Origin: Lunularia cruciata
Lineage: Eukaryota > Streptophyta > Marchantiopsida > Lunulariales > Lunulariaceae
Assembly (NCBI GenBank): GCA_948567375.1
Contig: OX419758.1
Location: forward strand, 43,353,473 to 43,417,472
Length of the DNA stretch: 64,000 nucleotides
Reading direction: 5' to 3'
Made by a program: the position numbers and the translations under genes. Below, in pieces: positions 1 through 12,573 of this stretch (position 1 is its first letter; every line of letters begins with the position of its first letter). Under the pieces are notes generated by a model, which did no database searches, was not told where the DNA came from, and worked only from the letters and a program-made list of their open reading frames with translations.

Positions 1-2
1 TG

Positions 3-524
3 CTCCACTCTTTTGTTGACTTAGACGCTCGTGCGAATATCCATATTCAAGGAATGCGGTGCAAGTATTTAGGAAAGCAGCACGAGCTACAAGCTATATA
101 TCCCTGGGAACTGGTTAATGATAGGCAGTTTAGAAACATGAAACTTGGTACAAACTGCACGAACCTGTTCAAAATAAGCGTAGGCGACATACTAATCCTT
201 CCCCAGGCTTGGCAAGACAACTACAGTCATAAATATAACTTTCGGCGTAGTATGGTTAAGTGGTACAGAGGTCCACAATCAGACCACCGTATCGTAAATG
301 GAACTATGGTAGTCCGGAGTTGCGCTGATCGGGGAACTAGCAGATCTGCAGCATCCCACGTATACGGTAACCATCCCACGGATCAAGGTTATAATTGGGG
401 ATATGTTGAACTATTCTATAGAGATGAGAGTCAATGGACTTTTTGGGGAAGAGATAAGATGTTCCCTACTCGCTCTCTTCCACCCGTAGGCGCACCTACA
501 ATCCTCTATACCTCCGATGCTTAG
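3..524 (+). CDS. 3' part of an unidentified protein (partial at window edge)
   Basis: The frame is open from base 3, with no stop up to the TAG... end at about 524, so the first ATG visible at 54 is probably internal and the gene enters from the left edge. The visible part is about 173 residues and has no recognisable domain. It is rich in Trp, Tyr and Arg, holds a possible N-glycosylation triplet (NCT) and ends in a Pro-rich stretch followed by YTSDA. Base composition is close to 45% GC by eye, higher than the AT-rich DNA that follows. It may be the last exon of a host gene or a fragment of an element. No family is assigned; only the long uninterrupted frame supports it. Confidence 0.4.
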   Translation, partial: LHSFVDLDARANIHIQGMRCKYLGKQHELQAIYPWELVNDRQFRNMKLGTNCTNLFKISVGDILILPQAWQDNYSHKYNFRRSMVKWYRGPQSDHRIVNGTMVVRSCADRGTSRSAASHVYGNHPTDQGYNWGYVELFYRDESQWTFWGRDKMFPTRSLPPVGAPTILYTSDA

Positions 525-529
525 CAATC

Positions 530-3500
530 TTTCGTACGCTTAACAATTTTTCATCGAGGGAGAATTGGCAGTTCAATCGAGGACTGCGAAATGCCGAGAC
601 GGTGTTCGCATCTACTGACAAATGTGCAGGGTCGATATCCGAATTTTCGTTGAAACATTGCAAGTGCGTCCTGCACAGCTCAGAGACAAGAGCTACAATG
701 TGGTCCGTTCAACGCTCATGTTTAGTTCGAATTTAGCCCTCTTGAGTTACTTGATGGGATTGTGCTTGATGCTAACCCTTCAGCCCTCCTCTCTGTCGAC
801 CAGAGGATGTTCCACGAATACTCTCGAGGAATACAGCCGAGGTACGCATCTTATCCTCAAAAAAATATAAATTAAATTAAAATTAATGGTAAGATTCAAG
901 TTTGATCACTATATTTTTTGTTGAAGTTTATAATCAATATCAATGGTCCTTGCAAGTTTCCTGATTTCTCAGATGATATCTGTATTTCAACTGAAATATA
1001 ATATCAAGAAACTGGAGAAAAATTTAATTTTTTATGGAAAATTGAAAAACATTAACCATGATCGATAGGCAAGATTCAATTACAAGTTTGCCATAATATG
1101 ATAAATATATCTGCTACCATTTGTCCGTTTTATCCGTTCACCACAAAGTAGCAGACCTACACTAGCAGAAGCTTTAAATGAGATTTTCGTGGTCTTACAT
1201 GAAAGCGGTCTCTCTCTTGGTTTACGTGCCACTTCCTGTAAACGTTGTGACAATCTTGAACACCGACTCCAGTCTAAAAAGAAAACGATTCAGTGAGACC
1301 AATAATTATCATAGGATTAGTTGATCGAGATCAATTCATGGAGTTCTTGACGACAACAGAAGCTCATCCGGTTGATGCTACTACCTCATACATTGAACTC
1401 CCTAATCTAAAGACAATAAGAGATGATGGATCAACTTTTATCGCACACAAAACAAAAGTCTATAATATCCTAATCAGATAATCAACTAACACGTTCTAGA
1501 CTTTCTTATATCGGTTTTCTAAAGAATGACATTTAGGAGATAATGTTTAGATACATCAATGACGACCACAACAAAGAATACTAACATGACCTTACCAGAG
1601 CTTGGTATTCAGAAATGTTCCACCATTTATGAGTTATCCCATGTAGTCTTTGTCACCAAGACTGCCTCTTACAGCAACTCATAAACGCCTAAACAATCGA
1701 GGAAAAACTCTTATCTGAAGGACGAGAGCAAAGACACTTGTAGCAAAGAGCACAAATCGGTGAAACACGCAAATCCGCTGTTAAATTTGATACTTCTCGT
1801 GGTGAGCTGCAGATGCGTTCAAAACAGAATCATAATTAGCTTCTAGGGAAAACGTCCACGTGACAGATTTCGCCATTCATAGTTCACATCCTAATCTCCT
1901 AATCTTCACACCCAGTGATTTACCGGGTTTTCGTTCTAGTACTAGCCTCATCAAGAGCTAGTTAGGTTCGCTATCTAAATCTTGCTTTTTCTGGTTTTGA
2001 ATCCTTCACATTGCTGAACCCGACGCTGTCTGATATTCTAGGTCTTGAGGATTGCAGCCATTTTCATTCCTTGAGCCTTCTCCTATTTCCCTTATGTCCC
2101 ACGTAACAGTTACTCGTTTTCGGTCGCCCATTCTTTTGGATCTTCACATGCAGTTACTTCACCATTTAAAAAATTATATAGTATAATGTTTTTCTTCCAT
2201 TCCAATTTAGAGAAACTAAAAAATTAATTTTGGATTTGAAAATATCTAATATTGAAATTTCAAATATCCAACGATACAATTCGGAGTACAAATTTGCAAA
2301 CCAAATATTCAATTATCCTAATTTTTGTAACTTAAAGTAGTAACTAAGATAGTAATTGAATTAAAACAAAAAAATTTAAAAAATTTATTTATCATGTAGA
2401 AAGAAAGATGACTTTTATACACCAATTTTCCTTGCCATATATCTTTATCACCTAGAATAGAAGAAAAAAAATTGAATCCTTTACCTCTTGCTCAGAAGTG
2501 AGATTTCAATATGTCCTAAAGCCCAATCAAACAGCAATCTACTTTACAACTTAAGAATCCAATGATCCAAGTCACGCTTAGATTTTATAAGAGATCTCTA
2601 TTCAAAAGGAAGTTCAATTCAAAGAAAGCACACGAACAAGATACCCGGGAAAACTTAGTGTTTTACGTTTGTGGATAATACTTTCTTGTGCAAGATATTT
2701 GTAAGCTATATATATTTTTAAGAGATAATAACATTTCCTTATCATTATAAGATATAATTGAATTTTTTTGTAATAAAAAGACCATTCAAATTACTTCTAT
2801 AGAGGCATATTTCTCTTTATAAAGAGAAACCATCCAACACTTTAAGAGATCAAAAATGTTAAGTTAAGTTCCTATTTAACACCAGCAATTGCTAAGAATT
2901 GATTTCTGTGATAAATTAAATTTTCATGAAATCCAGAAGAAATATTAAGATACTCTAAAGGATTGTAAAATATTTTTAGTTTAATATAGAAAGATTTTGG
3001 TTTATATTTCATTCTAATTGGATCATTTTCAATCTGTGTTAGCCCTTGGATAGAGTAAACAAGTAAGTAATGTGTACATTAGAAGTTATTTCCAGAGGAA
3101 GCAAAGAAATTAAGTGGTAGATGTGTATGTGAAAATTTGTACAAAGTGGAAATTAATTATAAGGACATTATGGTGTTAAATTTTTATTTCACGTCGACAA
3201 ATTGTACTTAGGAGATTTGGTCAGAGATGGGATAGAGATGCAAACTTGAGCACATGTATTCCTGTGCAAGTGGAATGTAGCAAATACTGGAGACGAGAAT
3301 AAGATTATGATTTACCAAATTCTTGGAAATATAAAAGAAGATCTCCAAAGAGATATTTTATATTCTAAATTTTATATTTAGAGTGGATATTAATATATGA
3401 ATAATTTAGAAACTACTGAATGTACCCCTCAAAAGCTGCTGCTTGTATTGTATTGTAAATTTTTAGGGTAAATTTGCATTTTTTTTTCTTGAAAGAAACT

Positions 3501-4750
3501 ATTGAATCTAAAAAGTACAATAGGGTGAGTTTTACTCTTCAATATTTTATCTTATGCAATATCAAGTAAAAAAATTTATTGTCTTAATTTTACTGATATA
3601 ATTTTCTATTTTAGAGATGATTTTAAAACTAAAGTATTATTCTCAATAAAAATGTTAATCTCAAAATTTTGAATAGAGAAAGAATTACATTAGAATATTA
3701 ACCATCTTTGATGTAGTTCTTCTGTATGTAAATTTAGAGAATTTTGGCATTTTTGGAGAACACAAAAGGTACTAGGTGGGCAATTAGTTGTTGCAAGCTG
3801 CTATTGGAACGATGAATAAACAGTGATGCGACAAAAGAGACCATTAATTTGGATGATGAAACATGATACTGGCTCGTAAGTGGAGGATCATGTACGAACT
3901 GGCCTGTGAATCTTGAAATAAGCATTGGAAGCTGCTCATGACTGCTACTTAGGACACCAAAATTTGTATAAGTTCAGGTTGTAGAAGAGCTCGCGATGTT
4001 GTCTATCTCAAGCAAATTTCTCCGCTTTCCCACATGGGATGGTCAAGTGGGGCTCTCACATGTCATTGCAAATGCTATTTGAAAAATCTGGTTACAATCT
4101 CGAGAAGATCTAGACAATGCATGGATATATCAGTTACAGTAACGAGTCTTTCTCAATCAGAAATAGATTCACAATATCCCATATCAATTGCGCAAAATAA
4201 ATGTGCAAAATTCGACTCAAAAATTATCATAATATAGGTGCACAGATTATACCACATTTTGTATATTGATATAAAATATAAGCTAATGATATTGGATATT
4301 ATTAGTGTTTGCAGCAATATTGCTAGTTTCTTTTGTCATAAATTTAAACTTTCAAATTTATGGTGAAGAAAGAATCAACCAAAAGTTACTTACTTATTAT
4401 TATTGATAGATTTAAATTTTATTGAAATTTTATAGATAAATAACTATGAATACTATAAATAAATAAATAAAGTTAAAATATATCATAAAATTTTAATCTT
4501 TTGTTAAATATTATAAATAACTGTTATAATATGTTTATCTGTTGAACATATATCTTTAAACTTATTATAACGCTTTAGCATCTTATAAGTCAATATTTTG
4601 TTATCAAATTTTAAATAAAAATTTTTTACAAATAAATAAACTTAAATATATTTTTTCCCTTTTTAAATATTTATAAATATTTATTATTTATTGAAGTAAG
4701 ATTTATGCCCCTTAGAATTTGGTGACTAGAGTATCTATACTTTTTATTTC
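530..4750. other. AT-rich intergenic DNA, no recognisable gene
   Basis: Nothing here can be assigned to a family. Bases 530-2150 are moderately GC-rich, and an open frame at 1293-1481 (+) reads coding-like (starts MRPIIIIGLVDRDQ) but is only 62 residues and matches nothing I know. From 2160 the sequence becomes strongly AT-rich with many homopolymer A and T runs, which is typical of old plant intergenic DNA. Confidence 0.6.
2810..2829. repeat. Perfect 20-bp palindrome
   Basis: TTTCTCTTTATAAAGAGAAA reads the same on both strands (two 10-bp arms, no loop). It stands alone in AT-rich DNA; no function is inferred. Confidence 0.8.
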
Positions 4751-6775
4751 CATATATTAATTTGCTAACCTAGTAGAAGAGAGATGGTAAGAGCATTAGA
4801 GTTGAAATTTGTAACAAGTCCCTAATTGCAACATCAATACAAAGACAAAGAACACTTATGCAATATGGAAGTATAGAATATCTGCTTTCTTGCTTAAAAG
4901 TCCAAAAATTAATTAATCTGCTAACAAGGATGGGACCTTGTCAGATTAATACTCCTTTAGATGTTAATGAACATGCTTGGAAGAATAGTCCCAATCAAGA
5001 CGTGGATTACCATTTTTTTTATGATTTGCTTACGTACAAGGGTTGATACTTCCACTGGAAGTTTGCAGTATAATATTGAATGATTTTCAAATATCAATCA
5101 AGGCAAGAAAGCTTCAATTAAAATAACATTTGATGGAAGTTAAGGAAGATAATTTGAACATCACCAACTATGTTTATCGTATTTTTGGTTTGATTGAGAA
5201 GATGAAAATTTTGTTCTGCATATCATTCAATGTCCACCATAGTAGTAGGATAAACCTTTTGAGACTTTGATAGCTGATTGAAATATTTATCTTCAATTTG
5301 ATGAGTTAGTCCCAATGTCCGTCTCTAAAGAGATGCAATTGCAAGCTGTGATAGTGGTCTTGCTGCTCAAGAACAAATGGTGCTTGCTGGAATAAGTCAA
5401 GATAGAACACATGGAGGAATATTTCATAGAGTTACTATTGATAGAAGGTCCATTCTCACAAAGTTATCAAGTGTTGTAAAGCATGCACACAATGGGTAGG
5501 TTCTGCAAATTATAACTTCATTATGAGAAGACTTGTTTTAAGAAGTAATCCAATATCTTTTAATGGGTAAATTCCCTCAAAAAAATAAATTGGGGAAAGC
5601 ATTCCTACTCCAAAGGATGACTCAAACCGCATGATCTATCAAGTTAGTATACTTAGTTCCAAAGAACCATTGTATGAATTTGTGGTCTTGAATACGGGTG
5701 GTGATACTGAACATATTATAACTAAACCTATCTACCAAGCTAGTATACTTAGTTCCAATAAACCATTGTATGAATTTGTAGTCTTCAATACCGGTGGGAA
5801 TATTGAACGTACTACAAGTAGAAGTCCATGTAGAGATTTGAAGGATGAAAATCAATAGAGATTTGAAGGATGAAGTCTACATGATCCAACCAATTGGACA
5901 TGCAGATCTAAGATGTCCAAGTTTATTTGTTTGTTTGTAAATTTTGTTTGTTGAAAAAGTCTCTTTGAGTACTTAAGAAAGCCCTTGGAACTTGGAATGA
6001 TAAAATAAACTCTTATCTCCTATTCAATTTTAAGTTTCTGAATTTAGATTTCTGAATTTGTTATATAGATTACACGATGCTTTTGCTTGGCATCTGTGTT
6101 GATGGATTGATTGTTCTCCACAGCTATCAAGATCTCATCTAGCAAGGGACGGATTAGCTGAAGAGAAAGTCCAACATGAAGGACTCGGGAGAACTCAAAT
6201 ATTTCTTGTGAAATTTATTATTGAATTGGGTATTCACTATTCAGTAGTTAACCTATTGACCCATGTAGTTTTATTGATGTGGAATGGGCAGAAAATGCTT
6301 AAGGTAGATATCAACTTCATGTTATGATTTTAACGCTTGAAGGTCTACAATTACTTAGTAACCAAAGAAACAACCTACTGTTACTAAGGAAGCAACCTTC
6401 TTTTACCTTATAATTGACTGAAGCAAAATATAAGAGAACCACCAATCGTACATATGAATCAATTCGGTTTCAAACCTTGTTACAATGAATTTCATGATCT
6501 TATAATTTTGTTTACAAATAATATCAGTAATATTAAACTTGCTACAATCCAGTATTTTATTCCAAGATCAAACATATTTCTATGTATTAAAAAAATATTT
6601 CTATTTATTATCGTTTTACTACAGAAAAGGTGTGGATTCGAGAAAAGAATTAGTTATATATTCCTGCTGTTCCTAGTTAAATTTGCTGGCAATCTAGCAT
6701 TTCATAGTAGGACCGAGCGTATTGAGATTTATTATGATTTTATTGGAGACAAGGTATTGGCGGCAAAATAGATTG
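4750..6775 (+). pseudogene. Decayed Ty1/copia-like retroelement remnant
   Basis: The firmest part is at about 6688-6771, where the frame resembles the C-terminal end of Copia RNase H (family pattern: a FH(S/A)RTK-H-IEI-YHFIRD-V-like block). Here it appears as FHSRTERIEIYYDFIGDKVL followed by a stop. Upstream, 4858-5400 contains short broken frames that could be a Copia gag (a frame near 5128-5215 reads like the gag helical region, with an LIEKM motif), but this part is weak. Many stops and frameshifts separate the fragments; no LTRs, primer site or polypurine tract were found. It is an old, truncated insertion with no coding capacity. The RNase H end is the reliable part and the gag assignment is inference. 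Confidence 0.5.
5631..5822. repeat. Two-copy 96-bp tandem duplication
   Basis: Copy 1 (5631-5726) and copy 2 (5727-5822) share long stretches, including AGTATACTTAGTTCCAA and CCATTGTATGAATTTGT. The period of 96 is a multiple of three, so the duplication keeps both strands open in one frame (the plus frame reads LSS(K/N)(E/K)PLYEFVV twice). It lies inside the Copia-like remnant. Confidence 0.85.
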
Positions 6776-7067
6776 AAAGTATATTTGAACAAAACTTTAC
6801 CCAGAGATAAATCTGAATAATTTTGATAATAATAATAAAACGTCCAAGATATAAAATTTAATTCGAAGGACAATATTGATTTAGCGTCACACACTAGGCT
6901 AATGCCGGGTATTGTTAGCAACAATAGTTTTCTTTAATCACAGTTTTCGAATTTACGGTGAAAAAAGACTCGACCAATTATCCTTTATATATACAGAAAT
7001 ACATATAGTTATTTATTTATTCATTCATTTGTGCAAGATTAATTCTTTCGAAAATTTGGTGTCTCCG

Positions 7068-7215
7068 TCTCTTATTTCATTATCGTAGTACGTAGATGGT
7101 TGGCCCCTTATTCTATATCATAATCCGGGAATGATTGGTCTCTTATTTCTACCGTCATAATCCGGAAACGGTTGTTCTCTTATTTGTACAAACGTAATAA
7201 GTAAATGGTTCCTCA
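7068..7215. repeat. Degenerate short tandem repeats (about 36-38 bp units)
   Basis: Four imperfect units start near 7068, 7105, 7138 and 7176. Each holds a (T)CTTATTT-like block followed by a CATAATCCGG(A)AA-like block and a GGTT-containing end. The units are diverged, so exact boundaries are uncertain. Confidence 0.55.
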
Positions 7216-7219
7216 CTGA

Positions 7220-7246
7220 GTGTATGAACGTAGGCCGTTCATACAC
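7220..7246. repeat. Perfect 11-bp inverted repeat (hairpin)
   Basis: GTGTATGAACG and CGTTCATACAC are perfect reverse complements separated by the 5-nt loop TAGGC. It directly follows the short tandem repeats. It may be a transposon end or a chance structure; no coding context is clear. Confidence 0.8.
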
Positions 7247-7982
7247 GTTTCTTCCTTCCTAAGTGATGTCCTTTTGCTAAATATTTTGGATTCATACAAT
7301 TTTCACTTCACAGTTTTGAATGCATTCACCTGATCAGAATCGTTGTAAGAATTGACAACTCCCGGCTATACACCTTCACACGTTTACTGGTCACGTAGCT
7401 TCGTTCAGTACAAATTCATGCCAGAATCAACAGTCACGCCACTTAATCACTCAAACGAAGAGAAGCTTCTGACTATGAGCCAGAACAAGACTTTTACTTT
7501 GACTATCCGACCGTGGGTACACATATGTGTGGACCCTCTCTGCGCTAGGAGCTGAATGATCAATAGAGAGTCTCTTGACAGTTCCTACTACGACAATGAT
7601 ATCTACACTGTAAGTCTTTGTGAAAGTATTTTGAAAGTTACTGTCCGTAGTGTTCAATCACTTCCACTGAAGTGATGGTTGAATCTTTAAATTATGTGTG
7701 GATAAATTCCACGACACAAAGCAACAGCGCCCCGATTTCTCATATAGACTCTATTGGGCTGAGCCCCATTTTACCTTTTTTTTCTCTCCCTTGTACGGCT
7801 TGATGGGGTCTTCCCATCCTTCGTTTTTCCTACGCGGTCCCCTTCTTACCAAGCAACAGCGCCTTGCATAGATACCATCGTTAGCCAGTTTCTATCCACA
7901 GAATTCTTAATCCGGCACATATACTTCATGCTGATGTCTTGGCATGGGGTCTCTGAGGTCTGTATGTTCTGTATGAGTGTCG

Positions 7983-8375
7983 TCAGGAACTCCTGCGAGT
8001 CTGAGAGCCTTCCTTCACGACGAGCACCACCCTTACATAATCTCCATGTACCGTATCCGTCGGCCTGTACAAGTCCGCTAGCACCTTAACTTCAACTTTG
8101 ACATCCTCTTCAAGCTTAACTGAATCTGCTCCCGCTTCTCCTAGCTTATCATCCCCCACATTTATGACTTTTGACGCTGTCTTGATCTCCTCCTTCACTA
8201 TGTTTTGTTCCTTCTGATTTGATCGTAGAATCTTGCGAGGTCGAAGAGGAGGCGGTCCTTCACACTTAGTTGGACTCATAAAAGCCTTATACTCGCGCTT
8301 GACGGTCCATTCTATAGCTTTGAGACAATTCAAATTTCTCGTTCTAGCCATAACGAGAATAGGAAGCTCGAGCAA
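7983..8375 (-). other. Coding-like minus-strand frame, unidentified
   Basis: A 130-codon frame on the minus strand reads like genuine protein. It has a basic N-terminal half (MARTRNLNCLKAIEWTVKRE begins near 8348) with a Pro/Arg-rich PPPLRPRK stretch, then an acidic Lys/Glu/Asp/Val-rich half. No domain is recognised. It may be one exon of a gene running leftwards together with 8996-9209, but no continuous set of exons with matching phases could be built. It could also be a pseudogene or part of an element. The moderate GC content and long open frame are the only support. Confidence 0.3.
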
Positions 8376-8599
8376 GATCTTCCAACAGTTGCAGACACCG
8401 AAATTGCAGAAGCAGATCTTTGATACAGTTCTTGCGATTTAACTTCTTGGGTGTCATGACAAAGATAGATCCGTTCAAGCTTAACGTTGTTTTCACGCTT
8501 GTTCAGGCGTGTCAATTGAATTGCATGGCCAGCTCTACATATACGTTCTACGTGGAGGTTTCAGTAGCATATGCATGTGAACTTCACTATCACCACAGC

Positions 8600-8635
8600 G
8601 ATGGTGTACGTAAACATTAGTTTACGTACATCATC
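8600..8635. repeat. 16-bp inverted repeat (hairpin)
   Basis: Arms 8600-8615 (GATGGTGTACGTAAAC) and 8620-8635 (GTTTACGTACATCATC) pair at 15 of 16 positions, the odd pair being a G-T wobble. The loop is ATTA. It lies between two coding-like minus-strand frames. Confidence 0.85.
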
Positions 8636-8995
8636 AGCGATCGGTTACCGGGTACACATTCGGTCGATTAGGTCTGATCCTTTGATCAAAGAATTTTCAT
8701 AATCAGTATCTTTGAATATCAATACCTTTTACTACTATCAAATTGTTTCTTAGCGGGTGATTGACAGAATGGACCTTGGGCGAGAATTCAGCAAGTATTG
8801 TATTGAGTACATCGAATCGGATATGCAACAACCTGTAAGTATGCGAACGGTTGAAAAAATGAAAGACAGTCACGCCTCTGTGTCACAGTGCAATCTAGTG
8901 AAACAAGAATTTCGGTCAAAGCTCCGAGAACTTTGAAAAGAGGATGCAGTGCATATACGGAGATCTATAGCTTTACTGAACTCAAATTCAGGTAC

Positions 8996-9209
8996 TTTTG
9001 AGACGCTCTGTTCATTCCCTTGATGAGATCTACATTCTGGATAATAACAACCACAAGATCACTGTTTCTATGGACTTTGAATTGCACTCCTGCATTTCCT
9101 GCTTTTGTCCGCGAACTGTACTTGCTCTCTGCGGCTTGACCGTTACTAGGAACTCGGCCCTTCCACCCTGATAGATCTTCCTGAAGATCTCCAATAGCAA
9201 TTTTCAACT
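8996..9209 (-). other. Exon-like minus-strand segment, unidentified
   Basis: On the minus strand a TGACAG acceptor is followed by an open frame of about 71 codons (begins LKIAIGDLQEDLSGWKGRVP, then a Lys/Arg-rich middle and a VVVIIQNVDLI strand-like stretch). It ends at CAAAAG followed by the donor GTACCT. Both borders and the amino-acid composition look like a real internal exon. No family is recognised, and no neighbouring exon could be joined with confidence (a possible next exon follows the acceptor CTTACAG at about 8833). It may be part of a low-expressed or broken host gene. Confidence 0.3.
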
Positions 9210-9739
9210 GTCAACCCAGCGTAACAAAGCGCTATCCAATTTCAGGTGAGAATATGACCATACACAAGCAATGCCGGTGAGCTTAATAAACTATGATTGC
9301 ATTCAAGAACCTTGATTTTTGTTAACGTGGACGCAGAGGATCCATACGTATGTGTTTGTCAGCTATTTAGCTCACTGGGATGTGGGACTTGAGTCCAGCT
9401 TATTTTCTCTCGAATCCTTTGGTGATAGCCGCGAAAATACATGGTAGTTCTGTGTTGCCCCAATCATTCTCTCACCAGATCTAGCAACATGAACGTCAAA
9501 GATGAAACTGGAAAGTGTTCAATCAAGTTCACGTGAGATCGGGCACGAAGATTGCCGTGGAGAGCATGGTTCTCTACTTCACCAGAGGTATCATAGCAGC
9601 TGAGGACGATCCTTGCTGTGCTGGATTCAATATTCAACATGCTGCTGTTGATGTATATTTTCTCCAGTATTAATTACATTGTGGAAAATACATACATGTA
9701 CATCCAAGTACATACATAACTTCATAACACTTGCAATTC

Positions 9740-11118
9740 GTAGGCGCCGCATAGTTACAACGCAATCTACTAAAGATAAAGAACGAGAGATGGACGAGAT
9801 AAACTCGGATACCGGCGGATGCTGGTCCCTGGTTCCGAGCGACGATAATGATCCAGGAACCATGGGGACCATCAGGGATCTATTTGGTCGTGACAAGAAT
9901 AGTGCAGCTAATCAGACATTCAAATCTTGGTGCAAATCGTGAGAGGCAGCTTCTTGTACTCGTTGGTGGTGATCTAACTGGTGAAAGTTCTGGGGAGCAA
10001 GATGTATACTGAATTGAAAGACGACAATTAAACCCTCATCCCTAAGAGTATGTTAATGCTCCCCTATCCTCTAAGAATGAGAGTCACTATAAGTTAATGA
10101 TCCTTCAAGTTTATCACCTGCAAGAAAAGTATTGGAGTGATGATGAAGAACCAATTTTACTGAAATACGTTTGCAAGATGACGGCCCACAGTCACCACAG
10201 GGGAGATAGGATCGGCAATACCAGGAAATGTAAAATTACCAGTTAATGAGTTGATAGATTTGAATGAGGAGGATTTTAACGGTGATGGTTTCCCAACGGA
10301 TGACGATGATCTTCATGTTATCCCTCATTCAAGAGAGGACGATGGTATTGATCGTGAGCCAGCAGTTGATGATGCTGAGCTTGCTCCAGCTGCGGGTGCG
10401 CATGGAAATCCGGATCCGATATCTCTTGTAACGGCAGAAGTGGACGAGAATGGATTTCCGATCCTAGATGCGAGTGAAAATATGATTCATGTACGATTGG
10501 ATGCGAATGGCAATCCTCTACCACGAAGACCACCACTGTTGTACCCAAAACTACTAATACCGCACCTGATTGATTCCTCCCATTCTCCTGACGTGCTTAC
10601 AACATGGACCAAGACAGGCTCTATCTCTTTTGTCTTAAAGGAAATACAAGGAGGAGCTCCACCGTTTAGCCCAACACCAACGATGTGTGACTGAATACCC
10701 GAGCTTGCTCGTAAGTAATTTCCCTGCAGCTTACAAGGTTGTGCTCGTTAGACTGCATGATGCTGCGCCAGATTTTCATTTTTCGTCATACATTCTAGTA
10801 CAGGAGCCGTCCAGAATCACCAGACCCCAGTGTAGCAGCTCCTATCCTGGTTTCCCGTTGCTGTGCAACCTTTTATAGTTACTTCCGGCCTACATGTGGA
10901 TACGCGTGCTGCTGTCCCCAATAAGTGTCAAATTAGATTGACAGAAGAGGAACACTGATGTCCTTTGTTGCACATGAAACTGACCAACTCGACAACGATT
11001 TCCCTCCCATTACGCAATCTGCCGAGTTCCTGAACCAGACAGCCAGTGGAACTCTGGCAAGACTATCCACTGCGTTTGGGAGGGATAATAGAAACAGAGT
11101 GGAACGCACGCGTTAACC
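9740..11118 (+). pseudogene. Cluster of plus-strand coding-like fragments, unidentified
   Basis: Three segments on the plus strand read like protein but not in one continuous frame. (1) About 9745-9942 is a charged frame with KDKEREMDEINSDTGG. (2) About 10200-10694 is open after a CACCACAG acceptor-like site and encodes a very acidic Asp/Glu-rich protein with VDENGFPILDASENM, then a Pro-rich tail. (3) About 10958-11118 starts MSFVAHETDQLDNDFPPITQ and meets a stop just before a CCAAG/GTATGT donor-like site, which would need a frame change. The mix of plausible splice borders and broken frames suggests a decayed gene or element rather than an intact one. No domain is recognised. Confidence 0.3.
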
Positions 11119-11129
11119 AAGGTATGTCG

Positions 11130-12570
11130 ATATCCCTAGATTCCACGCGCAGGGGTTTATAAACACGTGAAGGTTACAGCAAATTCTTTCCGTGAGTTAC
11201 AGCGTATAGTGTAAGGAATCCATGCCACTCCAGAACTAGATCAAGACGAGAAACTCAGAATTCAGCATTCTGCCAGGTATCACCGCTTATGGTCAAGCAT
11301 TTAGCAGACCAATGATAGCTAGGACACCGGTTGTCGTCATCTATCTTGCAAAAACATCATAGCTCGGGAAGGCTCACGCTAAATAGCACTTAAAGACAAA
11401 GCCTTGGAGTACATCTCGTGAGAGAAGAAAATGATAAACCTGTGGAAACAGTCAAATTTGAGTAGTTTCTTTCATAGGGCAATTAAACTTGAGTTTTTGA
11501 ACTAGAGGATTTTGTTCAGTTACATATAACCCGGTAGTTATCTCCAATTTTGCTCATAATTCTGAAGTTACCGGGTTCTTGACCTGGGAGCGTTCATGTA
11601 CGGAAACACAACACAACCAGTAATAGTCTGTTCAGATCCGATGCGCTTCAGACATCGACTTTGCGCCACCTAAAAGGGGCCAACAAGCGAGAACGAACTA
11701 AAGTTCGTCGAAATACAGTTCCCATGCTATGAAAAGGGAGTGTCATTCTTCTTCCCTGGAAAAATTATATTACAAATTCATCGTACCCGTCGGCAGCTCT
11801 CCAAGTAACCCCAGACGAAACTTAGACAAAGTACTGATAATTAAGCGGTGGTGAAGAAATCATTCGTATGTGTATCGACTTGAGATGTTGGGGAGACGGT
11901 TGTTGGCGGCGAGCATTACTTCTACTATCTACTGGTCTAGTGGCTTCATAAAGTATCAGCTACCCCTAGTGCTCCAGCCATCTCTTCTTCGAAGGGTGAG
12001 GCGCTCAGCACTTGCACGTTATCCCCGTCGATCTCCAAAACCTACAATGTCACACATCTCATTAGAAAAAGGACCCTATATGGGATACCTGCTCCGGTTG
12101 CCTACTAGATAACGGTAAAAACGTTAGGATATGATCCGTGATGTACAAGGATGGAGAGACACAACAAAAAGTTCCTGAAAGTCGTAGGACTGGTAGTATG
12201 CACATCTGGCTCTTTAACTTGAAGTTGAACCTCCACTACCCTGTATGGGTACTACGGGTACTGCATGTCCATTCATACCAACGTACCTCAGGTATCCTCT
12301 ACATTCTCTTCTCCGTATTAAGGACATATACGGGTTTTAAGAACTGTGATGTCTGTCTGTCGCATCACAATGGAATCTATCTTTCAGTCACTATAATGAC
12401 CTTGATGGGTCCAAAAAGAAGTTTGTGTAGCTATGACGCCTGGGAAGCATAGGAAGGAGAATAGAAGATCCAAGTAAAATTAGTTGCTCAGTCGTATGAA
12501 GTGGGTCCACATGGGTCTCAGCTTTGTGTTATGAAGAAACGATATATTCGAGATGCCCATCTCTTTAGCC
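11130..12570. other. No recognisable gene
   Basis: Moderately GC-rich DNA with short open frames on the plus strand (11870-12112 and 12138-12452). These show no domain and no clear codon signature. They may be decayed remnants continuous with the 9.7-11.1 kb fragments. Confidence 0.4.
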
Positions 12571-12573
12571 AAT

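Noticed and set aside
7983-11118. Assignment to an inserted giant-virus-like segment
   Set aside because: No hallmark viral protein was recognised; the idea is only a possibility to test and is not annotated as such.
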